From QGNO01 sp964493125 (lineage in GTDB: Bacteria; Chloroflexota; Dehalococcoidia; Lucifugimonadales; QGNO01): a stretch of 64,000 nucleotides of DNA. Each line of letters begins with the position of its first letter. The stretch's first letter is position 1. Location of the stretch: NCBI GenBank assembly GCA_964493125.1, contig CAZBMS010000002.1, positions 8,769 to 72,768 on the forward strand, in the 5' to 3' direction. The position numbers and the translations under genes are program-made. The notes below the pieces were generated by a model. That model was given only the letters and a program-made list of their open reading frames with translations, did no database searches and had not been told where the DNA came from. This document shows, piece after piece, positions 24,927 through 33,603 of the stretch.

Positions 24927-27608
24927 ATGATTACCTACAACAGCGATACAGAATTCCCAAAAGCGTATGACCACCATCTCGTTGAGGAGAAGCTCTATCA
25001 ATTTTGGCAGGACAAGGGCTACTTTACTCCTATTATAGATCGAGGTAAGAATCCGTTTGTAATTATCATGCCCCCACCCAATGTCACTGGACAACTGCAC
25101 TTGGGACATGCATTAACGGCTTCAATCCAAGATGCGATGGCCCGTTGGCACCGAATGAAAGGAGACCCTACTTTATGGCTACCCGGCACAGATCACGCCG
25201 GCATTGCGACCCAAGTTGTGGTGGAACGGACTATTTTAGGAAATGAAGGCAAAACCCGGCACGAACTTGGTCGAGAAAAGTTTACAGAAAAAGTCTGGGA
25301 CTGGGTGTCGGAATATGGCAACACAATTGACAGGCAACATCAACGTCTTGGTGCTTCTTGTGACTGGACTCGGAAAAGGTTTACCCTCGATCCAGCACCT
25401 AGCAAAGCCGTCCTACATACTTTTGTAAATTTGTACCGTAAAGGGTTAATTTACCAAGGTGAGCGTATAATCAACTGGTGTCCACGCTGTGAGACTGCTC
25501 TGTCCGATTTAGAGGTAAAGCACCAAGATGAGGATGGAAACCTAGTACACATCCGTTACCCTATACAAGACAGCAAACAACATATCATCGTAGCAACAAC
25601 CCGCCCCGAAACAATGTTAGGAGATACGGCAATCGCGGTGCATCCAGATAATCTGGAATACGCAAATCTCGTTGGAAAGAAAGTAGTACTGCCTATAACC
25701 CAAAGAGTAGTTCCTATCATTGCAGATGAAGCTGTGGAGATAGGATTTGGAACGGGGGCCCTTAAAGTCACGCCAGGGCATGATCCTGTAGACTTCGAAA
25801 TAGGTCAAAGACATAATCTTTCAATAGTAAATATCATGAACCAAGACGGGACCCTTAATGAAGAAGCTGGCCCCTACGTTGGTCTGAACATCCAGGATGC
25901 ACGTAAGGCTGTAATGGAAAGACTCAGCCAGGAAGGACTATTAGACAAAACTGAAGCCCATCAAATGTCCATAGGCCATTGTGACCGTTGTGACTCGGTT
26001 GTGGAACCAGTAGTTAGTAAACAGTGGTTTATGAAAATGAAGCCGCTTGCTAAACCAGCAATAGAAGCGATTAACGATGGCAGTATAAGCATCGTCCCAC
26101 AACGCTTTACACGTGTTTACCTAAATTGGATGGAAAACATAAGGGACTGGTGTATAAGTCGGCAAATATGGTGGGGACATAGAATACCAGTCTGGTATTG
26201 CGAAACATGTGAAGAGATCACCGTTGAAATAGAAACTCCAATACAGTGCGAGAGTTGCGGGTCAACTGCAATTAAACAAGATCCTGACGTTTTGGATACT
26301 TGGTTTAGCTCGGGATTGTGGACTCACTCCACTTTAGGGTGGCCCGAAAAAACAGAAGATCTGAGTTACTTTTATCCATCCACAGTGATGGAGACAGGCC
26401 ATGACATTTTGTTCTTTTGGGTTGCCAGGATGATAATGCTGGGCCTAGAGAATACTGGCAAAATTCCATTCAAAACAATTTATCTGCATGGCTTGGTATT
26501 GGATGCTCAAGGATCCAAAATGAGCAAGAGTAGAGGCAATGTGCTGGATCCCCTGCAGCTAATTGAAACATACGGAGCAGATGCTTTGCGTTTTGCTCTA
26601 ACAACAGGTACTACACCAGGAAATGATAGTCGTCTGAGTGATGACAAGCTAGATGGGGCACGCAATTTCGCCAACAAGCTATGGAACATAAGCCGATTCG
26701 TGGTGGGCTCATTGAAACAGGCAAGAACACTTTCTGGATGGGCTACCTTACAAAACTTAACACACCGTGAAGATAGATGGATACTAAGCAGGCATAACAG
26801 ATTGATTGAGAGGGTAGATCAACTCATTAGTGACTTTCAATTTGGGGAGGCTCAAAGAGAGCTTTACAGCTTTGTATGGGCTGAGTTCGCTGATTGGTAT
26901 ATCGAAATGGCTAAAGTGAGGATAGGCGAAGGGGATCAACAGCCGGCCATCGTGCTCGGTCATGTTTTGGAAAGTACCCTAAGGCTTTTGCATCCTTTTA
27001 TGCCATTCCTAACCGAGGAACTTTGGCAAAGATTAACGAGCGTACTTCCTAAAGATGAATCTGAATCTGAATCTGAATCAATCTCCATAGCTCCATATCC
27101 TCTTCATATGAATACCTTCATTGAAACAGAGGCGGAACATGAACTTGAAACAATAATAGGAATAATTCATGGTGTGCGAAATCTCCGAGCTGAACTAAAA
27201 GTAGAGGCTCAACATACATTAGAAGCCATAATTACAACTGATTCTGCCATCACAACAATAAGCGAAGAGTGTGAGGCGATAAGAAAACTAGCCCGTATTA
27301 ACGTGATAGATATCATTCCATCGAGTCAAGAATTTGATAAAAGTGGGGCCGTTTCACTAGTAGTAGGAAATGCTACTGTGTTCATCTATATGCCAGATAC
27401 CTTCGATTTAAGTTCTGAACAGAATCGGCTGAAACAAGAGCTTCTAGCAACAGAGAAGTTGAGTAAAAGCCTAAATACCAGAATTAATGACACTAATTTC
27501 ACGTCTCGCGCGCCAATCGAAGTGGTAGAACGAGAACGAGAACGTTTAGAAACATCGCTTGAAAGGGAAAACCGCATAAGAGAACTTATTATACAATTGG
27601 GTGTGTGA
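24927..27608 (+). CDS. valS: Valyl-tRNA synthetase
   Basis: A class I aminoacyl-tRNA synthetase charging tRNA-Val, 893 residues, full length. The HIGH motif appears as HLGH within PPPNVTGQLHLGHAL (about 49-63), and the KMSKS motif is intact at 531-535. The editing domain has TTRPETMLGDTAIAVHP. The C-terminal coiled-coil arm (about 800-893) is present (LSSEQNRLKQELLATEKLSK, VERERERLETSLERENRIREL). A small Glu-Ser repeat at about residue 711-718 comes from a four-copy hexanucleotide. It stands alone on the plus strand between the ROK kinase and a convergent gene. Confidence 0.97.
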   Translation: MITYNSDTEFPKAYDHHLVEEKLYQFWQDKGYFTPIIDRGKNPFVIIMPPPNVTGQLHLGHALTASIQDAMARWHRMKGDPTLWLPGTDHAGIATQVVVERTILGNEGKTRHELGREKFTEKVWDWVSEYGNTIDRQHQRLGASCDWTRKRFTLDPAPSKAVLHTFVNLYRKGLIYQGERIINWCPRCETALSDLEVKHQDEDGNLVHIRYPIQDSKQHIIVATTRPETMLGDTAIAVHPDNLEYANLVGKKVVLPITQRVVPIIADEAVEIGFGTGALKVTPGHDPVDFEIGQRHNLSIVNIMNQDGTLNEEAGPYVGLNIQDARKAVMERLSQEGLLDKTEAHQMSIGHCDRCDSVVEPVVSKQWFMKMKPLAKPAIEAINDGSISIVPQRFTRVYLNWMENIRDWCISRQIWWGHRIPVWYCETCEEITVEIETPIQCESCGSTAIKQDPDVLDTWFSSGLWTHSTLGWPEKTEDLSYFYPSTVMETGHDILFFWVARMIMLGLENTGKIPFKTIYLHGLVLDAQGSKMSKSRGNVLDPLQLIETYGADALRFALTTGTTPGNDSRLSDDKLDGARNFANKLWNISRFVVGSLKQARTLSGWATLQNLTHREDRWILSRHNRLIERVDQLISDFQFGEAQRELYSFVWAEFADWYIEMAKVRIGEGDQQPAIVLGHVLESTLRLLHPFMPFLTEELWQRLTSVLPKDESESESESISIAPYPLHMNTFIETEAEHELETIIGIIHGVRNLRAELKVEAQHTLEAIITTDSAITTISEECEAIRKLARINVIDIIPSSQEFDKSGAVSLVVGNATVFIYMPDTFDLSSEQNRLKQELLATEKLSKSLNTRINDTNFTSRAPIEVVERERERLETSLERENRIRELIIQLGV
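27057..27080 (+). repeat. Tandem hexanucleotide GAATCT x4 within valS
   Basis: Three exact GAATCT units and one GAATCA encode Glu-Ser repeated four times in a surface region between the anticodon-binding and C-terminal parts of ValS. The unit length is a multiple of three, so copy-number change would not break the frame. Confidence 0.85.
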
Positions 27609-27664
27609 GGATAAATTACTTCAGATATTTATTCCTTCAGTTAACATTCTACAAACGGGAAGTT

Positions 27665-28354
27665 TTAAGAATGGTCAAGCATCAGAGACAACCTGACTAA
27701 CCCTTTCTTTGTATCACTAGCAACCCTGGCGCTTTCAGAAGATTGAACTCTTCTACTGAATAACCAATATGTAAACTCTTTCAGTTCTGTAATCGTCGTG
27801 GAATTTCGGTCAGTTCGCCCCAATTCCTTCCGGAAGGATCTAAATAGAACCCTTTGTGTATCACCGTAAATATACTCAAACGCCTTGTCAGATATGTCAT
27901 CCAAATCGGGCAGGCTAAGCGAGCGACGCTCCTTTCTAATCGAATCCTCAATTGACAAGATAAGAGCCTGTTCAACCGTGATTCCATAATAGTAATTTAG
28001 TAAAGGAACTCGCTTCTCAGAACCGATCAATTTATCAAAGCCCTCCTCTGTAAATTGATCTGGGAAATGACCATCGAACAATAGAGCCGTCTTCTCATCC
28101 TCCGGGACCAGATCGTTGATATCATCTAGGAGTCTCGCGGCAAGAGTAAGCCAATCGAACGCCTCACCGAGCAAAAGATATTTATAATGAACGCCTTTAA
28201 CCTTCTCTTCTGCTAAAGGCCACTCCCTAACGGCATTTAGTAGAGCTTCAGGCCAAGCAATACCGCTAACTATAGCAACTCTCAAATCACTTATAATATC
28301 GCGGGGCATCAATCCGACCACTTCGGTTTTTTCGGAGTTAATAACTATTGTCAT
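27665..28354 (-). CDS. Unknown cytosolic protein downstream of secA
   Basis: 229 residues, no signal peptide, no membrane helix, mostly helical and acidic by inspection. Distinct phrases are VSGIAWPEALLNAVREWPLAEE, LLLGEAFDWLTLAARLLDDI, and EQALILSIEDSIRKERRSLS, but I recognise no family. It lies 81 nt downstream of secA on the same strand, with an inverted repeat between them. The weakly purine-rich AAAAGGAAAA region stands before the secA-proximal side, and no strong ribosome site is evident at the ATG. The stop faces valS, convergent, with about 55 nt between. Confidence 0.65.
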   Translation of the reverse strand: MTIVINSEKTEVVGLMPRDIISDLRVAIVSGIAWPEALLNAVREWPLAEEKVKGVHYKYLLLGEAFDWLTLAARLLDDINDLVPEDEKTALLFDGHFPDQFTEEGFDKLIGSEKRVPLLNYYYGITVEQALILSIEDSIRKERRSLSLPDLDDISDKAFEYIYGDTQRVLFRSFRKELGRTDRNSTTITELKEFTYWLFSRRVQSSESARVASDTKKGLVRLSLMLDHS

Positions 28355-28399
28355 CGTTCAATAAAATCTTTAAAAGGAAAACCCAATACTGCCTCAATG

Positions 28400-28430
28400 A
28401 AGAATGGGCCGTCAATCAACCCCCATTCTT
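28400..28430. terminator. 9-bp inverted repeat after secA, possible terminator
   Basis: AAGAATGGG (28400-28408) and its perfect complement (28422-28430) with a 13-nt loop lie just past the secA stop. On the minus strand no T-run follows directly, so it could be a weak terminator or an RNA-processing/stability hairpin between secA and the next gene. Confidence 0.45.
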
Positions 28431-28435
28431 AGACT

Positions 28436-31087
28436 CTAGACCGTCGCGGCATGGCATTTTTTAAACTTCTTACCGCTTCCACATGGGCACGCGTCATTAC
28501 GGCCAACTTTACCAAAGCCCGACGACGATACACTACTTCCGTTGAGAGGAGGCTTTGTATCAGATTGGCTTAACTGGAATTTGGGCGGCCTCATAGTGCC
28601 TCGTCTGGAACTGCCACGGCTTGAATGCTCATTCGTTGATGCTATCCCAACACGAAATATCGTATGTACGACATCATGCTGTATTCGACCAAGAAGATCT
28701 CCAAATTGTACATGTGCTTCTTTCTTGTACATAACCAATGGATCCCTCTGACCATACGCCTGTAGACCTATTCCTTGGCGCAAATTTTGCATACTTGTAA
28801 GATGTTCAACCCAATGAGAATCTATAACCCTCAACATCAATACCCTCTCTAAGGCTCTCATATCATCCGCACCAATCTTCCCTTCGTTCTCTTCGTAAAG
28901 CGCATCCGCATGCTCACACAATGCATCAAAAATTTCTGACGGATGCATATTTTCCAAGCTCTCTGAGCTGATATGATCTGGGAGTGGCATTATTGTAGCC
29001 ATTTCCGCTTCCATAGCATCAATTGACCAATTTTCGTGATCACTATCGTTGGTATGTGACCCAATTATTGCGTCAAGTTCATTGTGAATCATATCCTTTA
29101 TGTTTTGTTTAAGATCCGCTTCCGATAGTGCCCTATGTCGGTCCGAATAGATTACGTCGCGGTGGGCGTTGGCAACATCGTCATATTCAACAAGATGTTT
29201 CCTCACGTCAAAATTAAAAGCTTCAACTTTAACTTGGGAACTCTCTATCGCCTTGGATACCATTCGAGATTCAACCGGCACATCTTCCTCCAAGCCAGCC
29301 CACTCCATTATTTTTTTTACGCGCTCCCCCCCAAATCTACGCATTAACTCATCTTCAAGAGATACATAGAACTTGGTGCTTCCGGGATCCCCTTGTCTAC
29401 CAGAGCGCCCTCTAAGTTGATTGTCAATTCGCCTTGCCTCATGTCGTTCCGTTCCTATAATGTATAAACCGCCAAGGTCAATAACCGATCTGTTTTCCTC
29501 TTCCCAATCTTGCGGCTCTCTACCTTCTGGGGATCCTCCCAATACTATGTCTGTTCCCCTACCCGCCATGTTAGTAGCAACGGTAACAGAACCCAAACGA
29601 CCCGCCTCAGCAATGATAGAAGCTTCTTTTTCATGTTGCTTGGCATTAAGTATCTGATGCGCAACACCACGACGTTTAAGTATATTGCTTAACATTTCAG
29701 AAGCTTCTATTGAAGTAGTGCCAACCAATACTGGCCTTCCTTCTTTGTTCAACTCATCTACTTTGTTAGCGACCGCCCGAAACTTGGAGTCTTCATTTTT
29801 ATATATAGCATCGCGAAGATCCTCTCTAATCATTGTCTTATGGGTTGGGATAGGGATAACATCTAGCTTATATATCTTCCAAAATTCCTCTCCCTCTGTA
29901 GAAGCTGTTCCAGTCATGCCAGAAAGCTTAGAGTACATTCGGAAGTAATTCTGTAAAGTTATAGTCGCGTAACTCAGGCTTTCTTGCCTGACTTGAATGT
30001 TCTCTTTTGCTTCAATTGCCTGATGCAGTCCCTCAGCGTAGCGTCTCCCAGGCATTAGGCGACCAGTGAACTCGTCTACTATGATCACCTCACCTTGTTG
30101 AACCACGTAGTCTTTATCCCTTTGGTATGCGACATTAGCTCTCAGTGCGTTCTCGACATAATGCGTTAGAACGTAATTCTGAGGATCATACAAGTTCCCC
30201 ACGTTCAGTATGCGCTCCAAATTGGACATGCCATCCTCTGTGAGAACGACAGAGCGTTCCTTTTCATCAAAGTTATAATCTTCCCCAATTCGCAACCTAG
30301 GCACCATCTTGGCCATGGTGTAGTACATTTTTGTAGATTGTCTAGCAGGGCCACTGATAATTAAGGGTGTTCTGGCCTCATCAATTAAGATATTGTCTAC
30401 TTCATCAACTATGGCAAAATTCAACTGCCTCTGGACGACATCCTTAATAGCAACGGCCATATTGTCTCTCAGATAGTCAAACCCAAATTCGTTATTAGTC
30501 CCATAGGTTATATCTGCAGCATAGGCCTCTTGTCTGGTAACTGGTCGAAGATGCTTAAAGTTAGAATTGGCACCATCAAATTCTGGATCATAAAGAAACG
30601 AAGCATTGTGTTGTAAGGTTGCCAAGGTCAAACCCAAAGAATTATATATCGGTCCCATCCATTGAGCATCACGCCTTGCCAAATAGTCGTTGACAGTAAT
30701 CAAATGTGCCCCATTCCCTTGTATAGCATTTAGATAAAGGGGCAACGTCGCGACGAGAGTCTTACCCTCTCCAGTTCTCATTTCGGCGATCTTTCCCTGA
30801 TGTAGTACTAGGCCACCCATCAACTGTACGTCGTAATGCCTCATGGCAATAGTTCTTTTAGATGCCTCTCTAACAGCAGCAAAGGCCTCAGGCAAAATAT
30901 CGTCAAGCGTTTTACCACTTGCAAGCGAATCGGAAAGCCTAATCGACGTTTTCTTAAGGTCAGCGTCCGAAAGCTTCTCGAATGATGGCTCCAACAAGTT
31001 AATTTGATCTGCGACCTGCCTAAGTCGCTTGATCTGACCATCACTCGAACCAGCTATTTTACTAAGTAGGCCAGTTAAAATACTCAA
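28436..31087 (-). CDS. secA: Preprotein translocase ATPase SecA
   Basis: The motor of the Sec export pathway, 883 residues, complete. The Walker A region MRTGEGKTLVATLPLYL is at about residue 103, the DEAD-type VDEVDNILIDEARTPLI at about 224, the helicase motif TNMAGRGTDIVLGG, and ERHEARRIDNQLRGRSGRQG. The C-terminal zinc tail CPCGSGKKFKKCH is intact, following a low-complexity Ser/Arg linker. The start is ATG 31087. It is separated from prs (upstream on the same strand) by about 56 nt, so shared transcription is possible. Confidence 0.97.
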   Translation of the reverse strand: MSILTGLLSKIAGSSDGQIKRLRQVADQINLLEPSFEKLSDADLKKTSIRLSDSLASGKTLDDILPEAFAAVREASKRTIAMRHYDVQLMGGLVLHQGKIAEMRTGEGKTLVATLPLYLNAIQGNGAHLITVNDYLARRDAQWMGPIYNSLGLTLATLQHNASFLYDPEFDGANSNFKHLRPVTRQEAYAADITYGTNNEFGFDYLRDNMAVAIKDVVQRQLNFAIVDEVDNILIDEARTPLIISGPARQSTKMYYTMAKMVPRLRIGEDYNFDEKERSVVLTEDGMSNLERILNVGNLYDPQNYVLTHYVENALRANVAYQRDKDYVVQQGEVIIVDEFTGRLMPGRRYAEGLHQAIEAKENIQVRQESLSYATITLQNYFRMYSKLSGMTGTASTEGEEFWKIYKLDVIPIPTHKTMIREDLRDAIYKNEDSKFRAVANKVDELNKEGRPVLVGTTSIEASEMLSNILKRRGVAHQILNAKQHEKEASIIAEAGRLGSVTVATNMAGRGTDIVLGGSPEGREPQDWEEENRSVIDLGGLYIIGTERHEARRIDNQLRGRSGRQGDPGSTKFYVSLEDELMRRFGGERVKKIMEWAGLEEDVPVESRMVSKAIESSQVKVEAFNFDVRKHLVEYDDVANAHRDVIYSDRHRALSEADLKQNIKDMIHNELDAIIGSHTNDSDHENWSIDAMEAEMATIMPLPDHISSESLENMHPSEIFDALCEHADALYEENEGKIGADDMRALERVLMLRVIDSHWVEHLTSMQNLRQGIGLQAYGQRDPLVMYKKEAHVQFGDLLGRIQHDVVHTIFRVGIASTNEHSSRGSSRRGTMRPPKFQLSQSDTKPPLNGSSVSSSGFGKVGRNDACPCGSGKKFKKCHAATV

Positions 31088-31143
31088 GTTATCTTATGCA
31101 TCGACGGATTCCAGATATTCCAGTGACTGCGCCATAAACAGCC

Positions 31144-32091
31144 CTATTGGAACATCGCGCCGACGGACATACCTCCGTGAATACGGTGTATTGCCTCTCC
31201 CAATAATGGCGCGACAGACAGCACAGTTATTCTTTCTGATTCGCCTCCGTTGATTACAGGCAAAGTGTCAGTCGTTATAAGTTCTTTTAGGTTACTATTA
31301 GACAGTTTTTCCTTCGCAGTTCCAGATAGTACCCCGTGAGTACAACAAGCATAAACTTCTTTTACGCCTTGTTCTTGGAGGGTTTCAACTGTTGATAATA
31401 GAGACCCTCCTGTATCTATTTCATCGTCCAAGGCTATTGCTATCTTGCCCTTAACATCTCCTATTACATTTAAGGTCTCTGTCCTATCTTCATTGCCGAT
31501 CCTTCTTTTCTCTATAATCGCCAGTGGAGCACCTATGCGTTGAGCAAGATCTCTTGCTCTCTTTATAGCGCCCAAATCCACACCCACAACAACTGGGTCA
31601 ATAATCGCTTTATCCTTAATGTATCGCGCCAATATTGGAAGTGCGGTAAGCTCATCTACTGGAACATCGAAGAATCCTTGTATCTGTCCTGCGTGTAAAT
31701 CTACAGTAAGTACTCTATCCGCACCCGCAGTAGAAATTAGATCAGATATAAGCCTGGCTGTAATTGGCACCCTAGGCTGGTCTTTTTTATCGGTTCTTCC
31801 ATAAGCGAAATAAGGGATAACAGCAGTAATTCTACCCGCAGAAGCTCTCTTAGCAGCATCTATCATAATCAGGAGTTCCATAATGTTCTCATTGACAGGA
31901 GTAGAGAACGGCTGTACCAAAAAAACATCCCGCTGTCGAATATTCTCCTTGAACTGAACAAAAGTGTTGTCGTTAGCAAACTTATAAACGTCTGCCTCTC
32001 CAAGAGATTGTCCCAAATATTCGCATATAGAACGAGCTAACGCCTGGTGGGCGTTACCGGAAAACACTCTCAACTCTTCAAAGTTTGGCAT
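31144..32091 (-). CDS. prs: Ribose-phosphate pyrophosphokinase
   Basis: Makes PRPP from ribose 5-phosphate and ATP for nucleotide and amino-acid synthesis. 315 residues from ATG 32091, the normal family length; a longer TTG-initiated frame from 32136 adds residues without family support. Landmarks are the N-terminal LRVFSGNAHQALA, the flexible-loop region PYFAYGRTDKKDQPR, the signature DLHAGQIQGFFDVPVD, and the PRPP loop LDDEIDTGGSL. An extended -10 promoter lies about 95 nt upstream. Confidence 0.96.
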   Translation of the reverse strand: MPNFEELRVFSGNAHQALARSICEYLGQSLGEADVYKFANDNTFVQFKENIRQRDVFLVQPFSTPVNENIMELLIMIDAAKRASAGRITAVIPYFAYGRTDKKDQPRVPITARLISDLISTAGADRVLTVDLHAGQIQGFFDVPVDELTALPILARYIKDKAIIDPVVVGVDLGAIKRARDLAQRIGAPLAIIEKRRIGNEDRTETLNVIGDVKGKIAIALDDEIDTGGSLLSTVETLQEQGVKEVYACCTHGVLSGTAKEKLSNSNLKELITTDTLPVINGGESERITVLSVAPLLGEAIHRIHGGMSVGAMFQ

Positions 32092-32184
32092 AATCTGAAA
32101 ACTAAAACCGATCCAAAATCTCGATATCGGGATCAAGCATGTTGCGCCTTTATCTCATTTTACATGCAGACACCCATTGTCAGG

Positions 32185-32213
32185 ATTATAACATAGCAAT
32201 AGCAGGCTCTAAA
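32185..32213 (-). promoter_or_regulatory. Promoter for prs, extended -10
   Basis: On the minus strand: TTTAGA (32213-32208), a 17-nt spacer ending in TGT, then TATAAT (32190-32185). A full -10 with TGn extension and a 4-of-6 -35. The leader to the prs ATG is about 87 nt. Confidence 0.6.
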
Positions 32214-32299
32214 GAACAATTTCAGTGAGTTTGACACCCAGAACCGAAGCAAGGAAAATGCCATCAACCACACCAAAATCCACAGCCTAGGAGTCAAAC

Positions 32300-33484
32300 A
32301 TGCAACGGTCAGTTATCGTATCTGGAGCGCGGACGCCCATCGGCAAATTCGGAGGGGCATTCAAATCTTTGAGCGCTTCTGATTTAGGTGCAGTAGCCAT
32401 TAAAGCTGCCTTAGAACGTTCAAGCATTTCTCCTGAAATCGTAGACGAGATTATTATTGGTAACGTTCTTCAGACAGCTGAAGCCGGCTATTCACCTCGC
32501 CTTGCTGCCCTAAAGTCCGGTATACCCCAAGAAGTTCCTGTAATAGGTATAAATAGACAATGTGCCTCTGGATTGGACGCAATAAATATCGCGTCCGATG
32601 CTATACGGACCGGGAGAGCAGAAGTGATAGTAGCTGGTGGAATTGAAAATATGAGCCTCGCTCCATATGTTATCCGGAACATTAGATGGAGTGGGATAAG
32701 AATGGGTGAGCATCAAATGAGCGACTCATTAGTTGAAGGACTAAGTTGTCCAGTGAATTACTACCACATGGGGATTACCGCCGAAAACATAGCAGCTAAA
32801 TACAAAGTTAGCAGATTGAATCAAGATGAATTAGCCCTGCTTAGCCACCAGCGTGCTTCTCAAGCACTTCAACAAGGTCTATTTGCAAGTCAGATTTCGC
32901 CCGTCACATTAGAGGATGAAAATGGTGAAGTTTCCCAAGTAGAACAAGATGAAGGCCCTCGAGCTGACGCCACCATGCAACAGCTCGCTGAATTACAACC
33001 CATATTCAAAGAAAATGGGACCGTTACAGCAGGCAATGCCTCATCGATTAACGATGGGGCTGCAGCCGTGGTTGTAATGTCTAAACAAAAAGCCGACCAA
33101 TTAGGAATAGAGTCACAACTTGAATTTATTTCTAGCGCTGTAGTAGGTGTAGATCCAGCTTATATGGGAACTGGCCCAATTCCAGCAGTACACAAAACTC
33201 TTGAACGTGGGGGATTATCTATCAATGATATAGATCTTTTCGAAATCAACGAGGCGTTCGCCGCCCAAGCGATTTACTGTATCGATGAACTGGGGTTAGA
33301 TTTATCCAAAACTAATGTGAACGGAAGCGGGATATCGTTGGGCCATCCAATAGGTGCAACTGGAGCAATAATGACAGTAAAGCTGATGGACATGCTTTTT
33401 ACTAGGGACTTAGAACATGGAATCGTTACCATGTGCGTCGGAGGCGGTCAAGGATGTGCCACAGCATTTCGTAGGTTACGCTAA
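32300..33484 (+). CDS. Acetyl-CoA C-acetyltransferase (thiolase II family)
   Basis: 394 residues of the thiolase fold, condensing or cleaving acyl-CoA. All catalytic elements are visible: nucleophile Cys in NRQCASGLDAIN (about residue 88), NEAFAAQ, the His of GHPIGATGA, and the second Cys in CVGGGQG. The length and ending are typical of acetoacetyl-CoA thiolase, although 3-ketoacyl-CoA thiolase for beta-oxidation is equally possible without partner genes. AGGAGTC precedes the ATG. It stands alone between divergent prs and purA. Confidence 0.93.
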   Translation: MQRSVIVSGARTPIGKFGGAFKSLSASDLGAVAIKAALERSSISPEIVDEIIIGNVLQTAEAGYSPRLAALKSGIPQEVPVIGINRQCASGLDAINIASDAIRTGRAEVIVAGGIENMSLAPYVIRNIRWSGIRMGEHQMSDSLVEGLSCPVNYYHMGITAENIAAKYKVSRLNQDELALLSHQRASQALQQGLFASQISPVTLEDENGEVSQVEQDEGPRADATMQQLAELQPIFKENGTVTAGNASSINDGAAAVVVMSKQKADQLGIESQLEFISSAVVGVDPAYMGTGPIPAVHKTLERGGLSINDIDLFEINEAFAAQAIYCIDELGLDLSKTNVNGSGISLGHPIGATGAIMTVKLMDMLFTRDLEHGIVTMCVGGGQGCATAFRRLR

Positions 33485-33543
33485 AAAATCACTCCTAAAT
33501 TAAAAAATCATGCCCAGAGTATCTTCCAACCAACCAATCTCAC

Positions 33544-33552
33544 TGTTATAAT
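33544..33552 (+). promoter_or_regulatory. Extended -10 promoter for purA
   Basis: TGT followed by TATAAT (33547-33552). The -35 region TTCCAA (33524-33529) at 17 nt is weak. Transcription would start just before the hairpin at 33561, leaving a leader of about 45 nt. Confidence 0.6.
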
Positions 33553-33560
33553 CACACAGC

Positions 33561-33579
33561 GCCCCGACAAGTTCGGGGC
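33561..33579 (+). promoter_or_regulatory. GC-rich hairpin at start of purA leader
   Basis: GCCCCGA and TCGGGGC pair perfectly (7 bp) around a CAAGT loop. It falls at or near the predicted 5' end of the purA transcript, about 24 nt before the ATG, and no T-run follows. It could stabilise the mRNA 5' end or be a terminator-like relic for the thiolase gene. Confidence 0.5.
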
Positions 33580-33603
33580 TATCTTTCGGTTAGAGGTTAT
33601 TTC

